Source: Streptomyces sp. HB132
Lineage (GTDB): Bacteria > Actinomycetota > Actinomycetes > Streptomycetales > Streptomycetaceae
Direction: 5' to 3'
NCBI RefSeq assembly: GCF_016909575.1
Contig: NZ_JAFBGA010000007.1
Span: 1-64,000, forward strand
Length of the DNA: 64,000 nucleotides
Shown here: positions 29,301 through 37,900 of the stretch, one piece after another
Layout: the number at the start of each line of letters is the position of its first letter
Numbering within the stretch: position 1 is the stretch's first letter
Position numbers and translations under genes: made by a program
Notes under the pieces: model-generated
Told to the model about the DNA's origin: nothing
Seen by the model: only the letters and a program-made list of their open reading frames with translations
The model's database searches: none

Positions 29301-32300
29301 CAGGACGCCGCTGCCGCGTCGGTGTCCGCCCCGGTCCCGCACACCCCGCCCGCCCGCCGGGACGCCGACGAGCCGATCGCCGTCATCGGGATCAGCGGCC
29401 GCTACCCCCAGGCGGACACCCTGGACGAGTTCTGGCGCAACCTCGCGGAAGGCCGGGACTGCGTCACCGAGGTTCCCGCGGACCGCTGGGACGCCGACGC
29501 CCTGTTCGACCCGGACCCTGCCGCACCGGGCCGCAGCTACGGCCGGTGGGGCGGCTTCCTGTCGGACGTGGACTCCTTCGACTCGCTGTTCTTCCAGATC
29601 GCGCCCAAGCAGGCCCGCACGATGGACCCGCAGGAGCGGCTCTTCCTGCAGACGGCCTGGTCGGCGCTGGAGGACGCCGGCTACCCGCCGTCCCGGATAC
29701 CGGCGCCCCGCCACGGCGGCCAGGGGCACGACGTCGGCGTGTTCGTCGGCGTCATGTGGGACGACTACGCGATCCTCGCCGCCGCCCAATCGGCCCTCGG
29801 CAACCACCAGGTCGTACTGGCCAACCGTTCCGCCATCGCCAACCAGGTCTCCTACTTCGGCGACTTCCGCGGCCCGAGCGTCGTGGTCGACACCGCCTGC
29901 TCCGCCTCCCTCGTCGCCGTGCACCAGGCATGCGAGAGCATCCGCCGCGGCGAGTGCTCGTACGCCATCGCCGGCGGGGTCAACGTCGCCGTGCACCCCG
30001 ACAAGTACGTGCACCTCAGCCGCAAGACCATGCTGTCCGACGACGGCCGCTGCCGGGCCTTCGGCGCGGGAGGCACCGGGTACGTACCCGGCGAGGGGGT
30101 CGGCGCGGTGGTGCTCAAGCGACTGTCGGACGCGGTCCGCGACGGTGACACCGTGCATGCCGTGATCCGTGCCAGCGCCGTGAACCACGGCGGCCGGACG
30201 AGCGGCTACACCGTGCCCAATCCGCAGGCGCAGCAGGCGCTGGTGGAACAGGCGCTCGACGCCGCGGGTATCGACGCGCGCACCATCGGCTGTGTCGAGG
30301 CGCACGGCACCGGTACCGCCCTGGGCGACCCGATCGAGCACACCGCGCTGGCCCAGGCGTTCGCCCGGCACACCAGCGACACGGGATTCTGCGCGCTCGG
30401 CTCGGTGAAGTCCGTGATCGGCCACCTGGAGGGAGCCGCCGGCATCGCCGGGCTCACCAAGGCCGTCCTGCAGCTGCGCCGCGGCGTCCTGTTGCCCACG
30501 CTGCACGCCGAGGAACCCAACCCGGTCATCGACTTCGAGAGCTCGCCCTTCACCGTGCAGCGCGAGACGGCACCCTGGCCGCGCGCGTACGACGGTGACG
30601 GCCGCCCACTGCCGCGCCGCGCCGCCGTCAGCTCGTTCGGGGCGGGCGGCACCAACGCACACGTCGTCGTGGAGGAGTACCTGGCCCCCCGGCAGGCCGC
30701 TGCCGGGCCCGAGCAGGCAGAGCTGATCGTGCTGTCCGCCCGCGACGAGGACCGGTTGCGCGCCCGCGCGGCCGATCTGGGCCGCGCCCTCGCCGAGCCG
30801 GGTTCCCCGGGGCTGGCCGACGTCGCCCACACCCTGCGCGTGGGTCGCGAACCCCTCGCCGCACGGCTGGCGTTCCTGGCCGCCGACCTCGCGGACGCGG
30901 CCGGCAAGCTCGCGGCCGCAGGCCGGGGCGAGAGCGGCCAGTGGCTGCACCGGGGCCGGGTCGAGCAGCACCCGCCACTGGCCGGCCTGCTGACCGAGGG
31001 CATCGGCGGGGAGGACTTCCTCGCCACACAGATCGCGTCCGGCGCCGACGACCTCCTCGGCCGGCTGTGGGTCTCGGGCGTCAGCGTCGACTGGGACCTG
31101 CTGCACCGCCTGCGCCCCGCCGAGCGCCGCCGGGTGCCCCTGCCGACGTACCCCTTCGAGCGGGTACGCCACTGGCTCGACGTCACGCCCTCTCCCGCCA
31201 CCGAGCAGGGCCCGCGCCGCTGGGAGCGCCGGCTCGCCGCCGAAGAGCCGGTGCTGCGCGACCACGTCGTCGACGGGTGTCCCATCCTGCCCGGCGTGGG
31301 CCACCTGAACCTGGTCGCCGAGGCGACCGGGGGACTGGCCGGACGGGCCTGCCTGGACGTCCGCTGGATCGTCCCGCTGGCCCTGAGCGGGGCCGAGGAG
31401 ACCGTGGCGGTGGTCCAGGACGGCGACCGCTACGAGATCCGCGGCGCCGACGGCGCCGTACGCTCGTGCGGCCGCCTCGCCGCCGCCCCGGCCGCACCCG
31501 CTCCCCTCGACGTCACCGAGCTGCGGGCCCGCCTGGAGGAGGGCCCGGGCGAGGAATCCTTCTACCGGGCACTGACCGGGCAGGGACTGCCGTACGGTCC
31601 GTTCTTCCGCCGTGTACGGCAGGTGTGGACCGGCCGGGACGAGGTGCTCGGCAGGATCGGCGAGTCCGCCGGCGACGACCTGGCGCACGCCCTGCACCCG
31701 GGCGTCCTGGACGCCGCCCTGCACACCGTCGCCGCCCTGCTGGTCCGCCGCCGGGGTGAGGACGCCCGGCCGATGCTGCCGTTCGCGGCCGACCGTGTCG
31801 AGGTGTTCGGCGCCGTCCCCACGACCGGCTGGTCCTACGTCCGGGAGACCGGAACCGACCGCTGCGAGGTGCTCCTCTGCGACGACACAGGCGCGGTACG
31901 GGTCCGGTTCGAGGGCCTGACCTACCGCGAGGCCAAGCCGTCCACGGTGGTCGTGCACCGGCCGGTATGGACCGCCCGGCCCGCCGAGGAGCGCGCCCCG
32001 GCCGCCCACCGGGTACTGCTGGTCGGGGAGCGGCTGGACGCCGAGCCCGCCGCCCGCATCGCCGACGCCCATCACGGCGCCGACGTACACCGGCTTCCGG
32101 TCGGTCCCGGCGGCCTCGCGGACGCCGAACTCGACCGCGTCCTGGACGGGGCCGGCGCACCTGACCTGGTCTACTTCCTCGCCACAGCCCCCGGCCGCGA
32201 GCCCGTCGGCCGCGCCGAGCTGCACGCCCTCACCGACCGGGGGCCGGTCGCCCTGTACCGCCTGGTGCGGGCGCTGGCCCGGCACGGCCTGCTGGAACGG

Positions 32301-34982
32301 GAGATACGCCTGAAGGTCGTCACCACGGACGTCCACCCGCTCGAGGCGGGCGACACCTCCTCGCCGTGGGCCGCCGGGACCGCCGGCCTGGCCGCCGTCG
32401 CGGCCAAGGAGTTCCCCGCGCTGCGCGTGGCGCTCGTCGACGTACGCACCGCGGAGGCCGCCCAGGCGGCCGACGCGATCGTGGCCGAGCCGTTCCCGGC
32501 CCGGCCGGTGCCGGTGTCGCTGCGCGCGGGCGTCCGCCGGGTGCGCACCCTCGAGCGGGTCGAACTGCCCGCCGCCGCACCCCGGTTCCGCCGCGGCGGT
32601 GTCTACCTGGTCGTCGGCGGACTCGGCGCCGTGGGCCGGGACACCTGCCGGTACCTGGCCCGCGCCTACGGAGCGAAGCTGGTCCTGGTCGGCCGCTCCC
32701 CGCTCGACGCGACCCGGCGGCAGACCGTCGCGGAGCTGGAGAAGGCGGGCGCCGAGGTCCGCTACCTCGCCCTCGACGCGACCGATCCGGACGCGCTGCA
32801 TGACGCCGTCGAAACCGCCGTCCGGGAGTTCGGTGCCCTCCACGGGGTGATCAACGCCGCCATGGTGCTGGTCAACCAGGTGCTGAAGGAGCTGCCGGAG
32901 GACGGGCTGCGGACCGCCCTGGAGTCCAAGACCGACCCCACCTGGAGTCTGCTGCACGCGGTGCGCGGGGTGCCGCTGGACTTCGCGCTCTTCTACTCGT
33001 CCGGCGTGGCCTTCGAGGGCAACCACGGCCAGGCCGGCTACGCCGCCGGCTGCACCTTCGCCGACGCCTGTGCCCTGCACGCCGCCCGCACCCTGCCCTT
33101 CCCGGTGCGGGTCCTCAACCTCGGCTACTGGCACGCGGGCGGCGACCCGGAGCGGGAGCGGGTACTGCGCCGGTTCGGCGCCGCCGGCATTCGGGCGCTG
33201 AGTGCCGAGCAGGGCATGACCGTCGTCGAGCGGACCCTCGCGGCCGGACTGCCCCAGGTGTTCGCCCTGGACGCCGACCAGCCCATCCTGGACAACCTCG
33301 GCATCGACCCCGACCGCACCCTGAGCGTGCTGCCGGGCGGGGCGCCGGATCTGCTGCCAGAGGTCCGCTTCCCGGGGGCGCCCGGCGCCGACCTCGAACT
33401 GGCCGACCACCAGCGTGCGGTCGCCGAGGCGGAGGAGCTGGCGCTGAGCCTGCTGGCATCGGTCCTCGACCGGGCGGGCCTGTTCGGCGCGGGCGAGGCT
33501 TCCGGCGAGGAACTCGCCGCCCGCCTGGGCGTGGTGTCCGAACACGCCTCGCTGTTCCAGGCGCAGTTGGAGATGCTGGCCGAGGCGGACTGGCTGACCG
33601 TCACGGACGGCGGGCGCCTGCGCCCGACGGGCCGCGAGGCCGCGCCCGTGGACGAACTCAAAGCACGGTTCGCGGTGTTGACGGAACGGCACCCGTCCCT
33701 CGCGCCGGTCGTCACGCTCCTCGGTGACTGCCTGACCGCGCTGCCCGAGGTTCTCACCGGCCGGCGCCCCGCCATCGAGGTCCTCTTCCCCGACGGGTCC
33801 GCCGAGCGCGTGGCCGCCGTCTACCGGGGCGACCCGGTCACGGACCGCTGCAACAGGGAGGTGGCGCGGCTCGTGGCCGAACAGGTCGAGGCACGCCGGG
33901 CCGCCGACCCCGCCACGCCGGTGCGGATCCTGGAGATCGGCGCCGGTACGGGCGGCACCACGGCGACCGTGCTCGCCGCCCTCGCCCCCCACGCCGACGG
34001 GATCGAGTACGTCTTCACCGACGTCTCACCGGCCTTCGTCCGGAAGGCCAGGAACCGCTTCGGCGAGCAGTACCCCTTCACGCGCTTCGAGGTGCTGGAC
34101 ATCGAAGCCGACCCTGCCGGTCAGGGCCTGGCACCCGGCGCCCACGACGTGGTACTCGCCACCAACGTCCTGCACGCCACCCGGCGGCTGTCCGACACAC
34201 TGACCTGGACCAAGCGGCTGCTGGGGCGAGGCGGCGCCCTGCTCCTGGTGGAGGGCACCCGGGCGCGGCACCAGCTGGCGCTCGTCTTCGGCCTGACGGC
34301 CGGCTGGTGGCTGTTCTCGGACCCGGAGCAGCGCATGCCCCGTTCCCCGCTGGCCGGCGAGCGCCAGTGGCGGGACGCGCTGGCCGCGTGCGGCTTCACG
34401 GACATCAGCGCGGCCGCCCCGACGACGGAGGCCGGACCGGCCTTCCAAAGCGTCATCGCCGCCGTGAGCGACGGCGTGGTGCCCGGCGAGGGGCGGGCCC
34501 CGGCAGCCGGGCGGAAGCGGGCCCCGGTGCCCGCGCCCGCTTCCCGCGTGGCCCCGGCCGCCCCTGTCGCCCCGCCCTCACCTGTCTCCCCGGACGACAC
34601 CCTGCGCCAGGTGACGGACGTCTTCGCCCGCGTCCTGGAGATGCCACCCGGCCGGCTCGACCCCGACCTCACCTTCGAGAACTACGGTGTGGACTCGCTG
34701 GTCGTCCTGGAGGTGACCCGCGCCCTGGAGGCGGTCTACGGGCCCCAGCCGGCGAGCCTGCTGTTCGAGCGGATCACCATCCGACAGCTGGCTGTGCACT
34801 TCGGCGCCGCAGCGCACAGCCCCGAAATCCCCGATGTCCCCGCCACCACCCCCGCAGCGCCCGGACCGGCCCCGGCCGACGGTGCCGAGCGTCTGGTCGC
34901 GGGCCTGTCCGACGAAGCCGTCGACGAGCTGCTGGCCGAACTGCTCTCCCAGCGCGGAGAGTCCGAAGGAGACCGACGATGA
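20361..34982 (+). CDS. trans-AT polyketide synthase, three modules: KS-(relic AT)-DH-KR-ACP / KS-DH*-KR-ACP / KS-DH-KR-cMT-ACP
   Basis: 4873 residues; GTG start 10 bases after AAGAAGGAG. Module 1: KS (Cys183, EAHGTAT, KSNIGH); a truncated AT relic (about 526-620) with Gly597 in place of the catalytic Ser; DH with His741 and DxxxH (Asp897, His901); KR from 1159 (TGGAGGLG, TDYAYAN); ACP Ser1439. Module 2: KS Cys1693; DH with His2132 but HxxxGxxxxA and DxxxR (Asp2291, Arg2295), so doubtful; KR from 2619; ACP Ser2918. Module 3: KS Cys3180; DH His3635 and DxxxH (Asp3784); KR from 4079 with Tyr in GYAAGC; C-methyltransferase (EIGAGTGG near 4525); ACP Ser4779. The order fits the three extensions that build the oxazolomycin/inthomicin triene, with the branch methyl added by module 3. 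A short acidic C-terminal tail may be a docking element. It appears to correspond to OzmN. Confidence 0.93.
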   Translation: MNNPVPAVADTDVAIIGMAGRFPGADDLDSFWRLLSEGREGITRFSREELAEAGVPTRLLDDPEYVPAHGTIPDPDLFDTGYFEFTPAEAAITDPQHRILLTAGHAALEHAGYDPARHDGLISVYAGAAINTYLQQQVLPHVDQTTTSGHFAVMVGNDKDFLATRLSYKLDLKGPSYAVQTACSTSLVALHLACQGLINGECDMALAGGVTVKLPQAKGYLYEEGAILSRDGHVRTFDADASGTVLGNGVGVVVLKLLRDAIADRDTVHAVIKGTATNNDGSAKVSFAAPGAAGQTAVIREAHTVSGVDPRSIGYVEAHGTATRLGDPVEVSALTRAFRDSGPDTGYCAIGSVKSNIGHLDAAAGVAGVIKTVLMMKHRTLVPTVNHITPNPAIDFAAGPFKVNTGTVPWSGEGPLRAGVSSFGIGGTNAHAVLQEAPPAPDTGDAHRARQLLVVSARTATALTTAAENLAAHLDGDDTAALADIAYTLAVGRRAHEYRLAVTGSDRAALARALRTAPVPERPGTGEVSFVFAEDVPDAASLAGRWATAEPAFAGHHEAALAAGADRLGERGQAFALQYALGKLWLDQGLTPVAVHGDGLAARAAACVTGALRLRDALTDGSPEQRAARARIPVRGAHDEVRGVALGVTDGPWDGVARAWQAGADVDWAAWFEGEERGRVPLPTYPFEGRRCWLTGPDTGAPADRVTGPGPHPMLDENVSTLDTLAYRSSRTGTEFYLADHRVDAEPVLPAAGQLELARAAGELSLGGPVRLRGVSFEQLLTYAAGPRTALVELWRERDTVGFELTADESVVAAGEIHPGEAERPAPADPTAVAARCAELVTHTDCYDILHARGLDYGPRMRALTEVRLGDGEALGTLELPDGASLDGAVLNPALLDGALHALVVLLARAYGETADGFLPLALGELGVHAPVTGPCHVHVVVGRLGKRTAHADLTVMDTHGQVLARLHDLAVRVLGGPRESALLARRWTAAPAEATGTPLGDTAAVVTADPARGAQLAAHLTALGIGTVTRDLDPATEPAVVLVDEPAPEQALHVVRTLLAARPAAPVRVLLLHRHDTDGPRPERAALAAFARTVRAENPLLEVQAVGLAEDVAEAEALAGELAGHGRDPEVAHTAQGRRIPQAEPAPAADPAAVRDGGVYVVTGGAGGLGRAVAGRLLARADAHVVLLGRSERPADLDERLVYRSVDVSDPDALAARLDSVREEFGPLNGVVHAAGVLRDGFALTKTAEDFAAVLAPKAAGLRALDTATADDPLDFFVAFSSIAAHIGNPGQTDYAYANAYLEAYAERHGRMTAIAWPMWADGGMRQSTEAAAEIAARTGFGVLPTQAGLALFEQALGTPGALVAAYGDLRTVTTALTAPAARAVRSVPAPSPTAATEGGGPRDEALRLLRELIAAETGLEPTELAEDATFDRLGIDSLVIAKLNRELDRHFDALSKTLFFEYADLGELAGYFAEHHAAELTGGTPAAAPVTLTTDDPAARPPRAPRRTARADVAGPAEDDTEAIAVIGLAGRYPAADDLGELWTVLAEGRDAITEIPAERWDSRRWYDPDPAAPGLAHTRWGGFLRDVDRFDPLFFGISPRQAELMDPQERLFLQNAWHVLEDAGYRRSDVAGRPVGVYAGVMYGEYQFHGALDALRGGGPLTGSSFATIANRVSHALDLSGPSMALDTMCSSSLTAIHLACESLRRGESELAIAGGVNVSVHPYKFAFLSQGRFLASDGRCRAFGAGGDGYVPGEGVGAVLLKPYRRALADGDRIHGLILGSAVNHGARTNGYSVPSPRAQQAAITTAMERAGVTPQDIGYVEAHGTGTALGDPIELTGLTHGYRSAGAAQGPWAIGSVKSNIGHLESAAGIAGLTKVLLQFRHRTLVPSLHSAELNPNIDFERSPFRVQRELSAWPDADRPRRAGLSSFGAGGANAHLVLEESPNPDLVTDVPAGEQCTGEPVLFLLSARDEDRLRAYAESAARFVRTERVPLADLCFTMQVGRESFDARFAVVVTDGGELADTLSRFADGGPAPDLADTGPLAGPAGRWLGGADVDWAAWHAGRPGPAPRRVSAPRYPFAAERYWIPLDPDPGPAAPHPLVDANESTVTEVRFRKTLRAHDPLLRDHVIEGRPLLAGAATLEFVRAATALAEPGTRHSLREVVWGRAVELGDGETELYVSFRPDGTGLAFEVYSGTGAGRTTHARGRAVPAPAAPEAAEDLAALRARLSVVRDGPTAYTEYAAAGFAYGPSFQVIDEIRVGPGEALVRLAGAGTAPGTELPPALLDGALRACHWTGRTTAPRPGELAVPFSLGALDSFAALPEVCHAHARLSGESAGVRRFDLRVYDDQGRVLVSVRDFAGRLPGSQGAAVSPAADAPVAPVGPAADAQASLADRTPTAPSEPDRASGGPRLYEPYWHTAAEPEPADAAGTLVLLGRRPELESALAATGVWRRVVAVGDDTGRLASLADEDGLDIAVVLDGADGGSPADRLDRACAPVLDVLDAARTGVLPGRVRCLVLHTQDAGEDRPEWAALAGFARSTGPVAPRLELLTLGVDSAAPVTEVARAAVVELRAAPRAAGLEVRRTASGERQARALRTLAAPAAPADVPLREGGVYVVTGGAGAIGRVLAEHLARDHAAKLVLIGRSEPDERTRAWHRTLTGHGAEVLALRADVARADELGAALAAARNRFGAPHGVFHLAGVADEGHADGDRERFARLLGAKTHGLVHLDRLTREDPLDLFVVFSSVSSLIGDFGAAGYATGNRFADLYTVLRDHRTRRGEGHGRSLSLAWPLWAVGGVDGLVREEELAAYTRRSGMRALTARAGLDLLARSFAPGSSWLVPAWGDPAALDAALTGKPALSRPVASGPVAAPSGRLRDRLVEHLREVLAGVLKLPAGRLDSRVPLDDYGLDSVLVMESNSLLGKDFPGLRGTVFFEFRTVDELAGHILAEQGDAVTRLFPEETGTPRQEEQPSRQDAAAASVSAPVPHTPPARRDADEPIAVIGISGRYPQADTLDEFWRNLAEGRDCVTEVPADRWDADALFDPDPAAPGRSYGRWGGFLSDVDSFDSLFFQIAPKQARTMDPQERLFLQTAWSALEDAGYPPSRIPAPRHGGQGHDVGVFVGVMWDDYAILAAAQSALGNHQVVLANRSAIANQVSYFGDFRGPSVVVDTACSASLVAVHQACESIRRGECSYAIAGGVNVAVHPDKYVHLSRKTMLSDDGRCRAFGAGGTGYVPGEGVGAVVLKRLSDAVRDGDTVHAVIRASAVNHGGRTSGYTVPNPQAQQALVEQALDAAGIDARTIGCVEAHGTGTALGDPIEHTALAQAFARHTSDTGFCALGSVKSVIGHLEGAAGIAGLTKAVLQLRRGVLLPTLHAEEPNPVIDFESSPFTVQRETAPWPRAYDGDGRPLPRRAAVSSFGAGGTNAHVVVEEYLAPRQAAAGPEQAELIVLSARDEDRLRARAADLGRALAEPGSPGLADVAHTLRVGREPLAARLAFLAADLADAAGKLAAAGRGESGQWLHRGRVEQHPPLAGLLTEGIGGEDFLATQIASGADDLLGRLWVSGVSVDWDLLHRLRPAERRRVPLPTYPFERVRHWLDVTPSPATEQGPRRWERRLAAEEPVLRDHVVDGCPILPGVGHLNLVAEATGGLAGRACLDVRWIVPLALSGAEETVAVVQDGDRYEIRGADGAVRSCGRLAAAPAAPAPLDVTELRARLEEGPGEESFYRALTGQGLPYGPFFRRVRQVWTGRDEVLGRIGESAGDDLAHALHPGVLDAALHTVAALLVRRRGEDARPMLPFAADRVEVFGAVPTTGWSYVRETGTDRCEVLLCDDTGAVRVRFEGLTYREAKPSTVVVHRPVWTARPAEERAPAAHRVLLVGERLDAEPAARIADAHHGADVHRLPVGPGGLADAELDRVLDGAGAPDLVYFLATAPGREPVGRAELHALTDRGPVALYRLVRALARHGLLEREIRLKVVTTDVHPLEAGDTSSPWAAGTAGLAAVAAKEFPALRVALVDVRTAEAAQAADAIVAEPFPARPVPVSLRAGVRRVRTLERVELPAAAPRFRRGGVYLVVGGLGAVGRDTCRYLARAYGAKLVLVGRSPLDATRRQTVAELEKAGAEVRYLALDATDPDALHDAVETAVREFGALHGVINAAMVLVNQVLKELPEDGLRTALESKTDPTWSLLHAVRGVPLDFALFYSSGVAFEGNHGQAGYAAGCTFADACALHAARTLPFPVRVLNLGYWHAGGDPERERVLRRFGAAGIRALSAEQGMTVVERTLAAGLPQVFALDADQPILDNLGIDPDRTLSVLPGGAPDLLPEVRFPGAPGADLELADHQRAVAEAEELALSLLASVLDRAGLFGAGEASGEELAARLGVVSEHASLFQAQLEMLAEADWLTVTDGGRLRPTGREAAPVDELKARFAVLTERHPSLAPVVTLLGDCLTALPEVLTGRRPAIEVLFPDGSAERVAAVYRGDPVTDRCNREVARLVAEQVEARRAADPATPVRILEIGAGTGGTTATVLAALAPHADGIEYVFTDVSPAFVRKARNRFGEQYPFTRFEVLDIEADPAGQGLAPGAHDVVLATNVLHATRRLSDTLTWTKRLLGRGGALLLVEGTRARHQLALVFGLTAGWWLFSDPEQRMPRSPLAGERQWRDALAACGFTDISAAAPTTEAGPAFQSVIAAVSDGVVPGEGRAPAAGRKRAPVPAPASRVAPAAPVAPPSPVSPDDTLRQVTDVFARVLEMPPGRLDPDLTFENYGVDSLVVLEVTRALEAVYGPQPASLLFERITIRQLAVHFGAAAHSPEIPDVPATTPAAPGPAPADGAERLVAGLSDEAVDELLAELLSQRGESEGDRR
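21936..22223 (+). other. vestigial acyltransferase domain inside the PKS
   Basis: This is a recognisable N-terminal half of a cis-AT domain: FVF at the start, a QYALGKLW helix, and VHGDGLA where GHSxGEx belongs. The catalytic Ser is Gly597 and the region stops near RDAL, so the Arg and His sites are gone. It cannot load extender units. Confidence 0.75.
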
Positions 34983-37900
34983 CTGCCGAGCCGTTCAGTT
35001 GCGTCGTGATCGGCGAGGAGACCCTCCTCGTCGAGTGCACGAGGCTGCTCGTGGCCCGCGGACACACGGTGGCCGCTGTGGTCTCCCCCTCCGCCGAACT
35101 GCTCGACTGGGCCGAGGGGGAGGACCTGACCGCCGTACCCTTCGGCGCGGACCTCGTCGAACGCCTGGCCCCGCTGCGCTTCGACTACCTGTTCAGCATC
35201 GCCAACCTCCGGATGCTCCCGGCGGAAGTGCTCGCCCTGCCCACCCGGCTGCCCGTCAACTTCCACGACGGTCCGCTGCCCAGGCACGCGGGTCTGTTCG
35301 TCACCAGCTGGGCCATCCTCGACGGCGACAAGCAGCACGGTGTCACCTGGCACGTGATGAACGTGGAGGCCGACACCGGCGACGTGCTCAAGCAGCGCAC
35401 GGTGCCCGTCGACCCGGCGGCCACGGTGCACGACCTCGATGTCGCCTGCTTCGAGGCGGGCGTCGAGTCCTTCGCCGAACTCGTCGACGAACTGGCCGCC
35501 GGCACGGCCACCCGCACACCGCAGGACCTGGGCCTGCGCACGTACCACGGCCGCTACGACGGCCTGCCCAGGGGTGGTGTGTTCGACTGGCACCTGCCCG
35601 CCGCCGAACTGGACGCACTGGTGCGTGCCACCGCGTTCGGGCGCCGCCGCAACGACTTCGGCACGGCGCTGCTCGCCTGCGGCGACGACCTGCTGGCCGT
35701 CCGCGGCGTGGAGGTCACCGAGCGTGCCTCCACCGCCGAGCCCGGCACCGTCGTCGACGCCGCCCCCGACGCCCTCACCGTGGCCACCGGTGACCGGGAC
35801 GTCCGCCTGACCGACGTCGCCGCCCTGTCCGGGGAGCGCCTCGACCTCCTGGCCCTGGCCCGGGAAATCGGCGCACGCTTCCCGCACCTGCCCGACGCTG
35901 CCGTCACCGAGCTCGCGGAGGCCGCCCGCGCCGCCCACCGCCAGGAGCGCCGCTGGCTGCGCACCCTGCGGTCGCTGCGGCCGGTGCTCCCGCCGAGGTT
36001 CGGTCCGCTGAACCCGGTGGCCCGCCCGGCGGGCCCGGTCACGCTGCCCGAGGCCCTGCGCGAGCGGGGAACGGATCCCGAGCGCCAGGCTCTCGCGGCC
36101 GCCCTGGCCTTCCTCGCCCGACTCACCCGGGGCGACGAGCGACACGTCGCCGTGTCCGCCCCGAGGGCGGACTCCCCGGCTGCCTCCCGCATCCTGGCGC
36201 CCGATGTGCCCCTGCACGTCCCGGAGGGGCTGCTCGACCTGACCCTGTCCGGCCTGACCGAGCTGATCGGCACCGCACTCGACGAACTTCCGGATCGCAC
36301 GCCGTACCGGCGTGACGTGCCCCTGCGGCACCCGGGCCTGACCGGCGCCGCCCGCACCGGGCTGCCCGTCGCCGTCGTACTGCCCGGCGGCGCGGCCGAA
36401 CAGGGCGACCGGCCGCTGACCGTCCGCATCGAAGCCGACGGAACCGTCGGCTTCCACGTGGGCGCCGGACTCACCGCGGACCACGAGCGCTGGCTCGCCG
36501 GGCACTTCGCCGCCTTCCTCGACACCCTCGCCGCCGACCCACACCGCCCGCTCGGCACCGCCGACCTGCTCGCACCCGAGGAGCGGGAGCTGCTGCTCGG
36601 CCGGTGGAACGACACCGACGAGGAGTACCCGCGCGAGGAGACCGTGACCCGGCTGGTCACCGACATCGCCTGCGCCGCACCGGACGCCGTCGCCGTCCGC
36701 TTCCAGGACCGCGCCCTCAGCCACGGCGAACTCGACGAGGCCGCCGACCGGCTGGCCCGGCACCTCGCCGGTCTCGGCGCGGGCCCCGGCACACTCGTCG
36801 GCGTCTACCTGGAGCGCTCGCCCGAACTGCTGATCAGCCTCCTCGCCGTCCTGCGCACCGGCGCCGCCTACGTGCCGATCGACCCGATCTACCCGCCCGC
36901 CCGGATCGGCCACATGCTCCAGGACTCCGGCACCCGGCTGGTCGTCACCGACGAGACGCTGGGCGGCACCCTGGCGGAGTTCCCGGTCACCCCGGTTCCG
37001 GCTGCCATCGCGCTCGCCGCCGGGCCGCCGGCTGCCCCGCTCGACCGGTCCGACCCGGACACGCCCGCCTACGTGATCTACACCTCCGGCTCCACCGGCC
37101 TGCCCAAGGGCGTCCAGGTCGGTCACCGGGCGCTGGTCAACTTCCTGTGGACGATGGCCCGCAGGCCGGGTTTCGGCTCCCAGGACTCGCTGCTCGCGCT
37201 GACCACCGTGTGCTTCGACATCGCGGTCCTGGAGCTGTACCTGCCGCTGGTGCGGGGCGGCACCGTGGAGATCCTCTCCGCCGCGGAGGCCGCCGACGGT
37301 GTAGCCCTGCGCGAGCGCGTGGAACGTTCGGCGCCCACGGTCCTGCAAGCCACCCCGACCACCTGGCAGATGCTGCTCGCCGCCGGCTGGACCGGCGATC
37401 CGGCGCTGCGCGCGCTGTGCGGCGGCGAACCGCTGCCCCCCGAGCTGGCCGGCCGACTCGCGCCCCGCGTCGGCGCGTTGTACAACATGTACGGCCCGAC
37501 CGAGACCACCATCTGGTCCACCGTGGACCGGGTGCTGCCCGGCGGGGCGGCCACCATCGGCCGGCCCATCGGCAACACCCGCTGCCACGTCCTCGACGAG
37601 CGCGGGACACCGGTGCCGCCCGGCATCCCCGGCGAGCTGTACCTGTCGGGCGACGGCGTCGCCGACGGCTACCTCGGCCGGCCCGAGCTGACCGCCGAAC
37701 GTTTCGTCGCCGCTCCCGGCGGCGGCACCGGCCGCGCCTACCGCACCGGCGACCTGGTACGGCACCTGCCCGACGGCCGCCTGGAGTACCTGGAGCGGAT
37801 CGACGGCCAGTTCAAACTCAACGGCTACCGCATCGAGCTCGGCGAGGTGGAGACCGCCCTGCGCCGGCTGCCCGGCGTCACCGCCGCCGTCGCCGTCGTC

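Noticed and set aside
25971..33992. A 2673-codon minus-strand open frame opposite the triene PKS
   Set aside because: Antisense shadow; the + strand carries three complete modules with all catalytic motifs.
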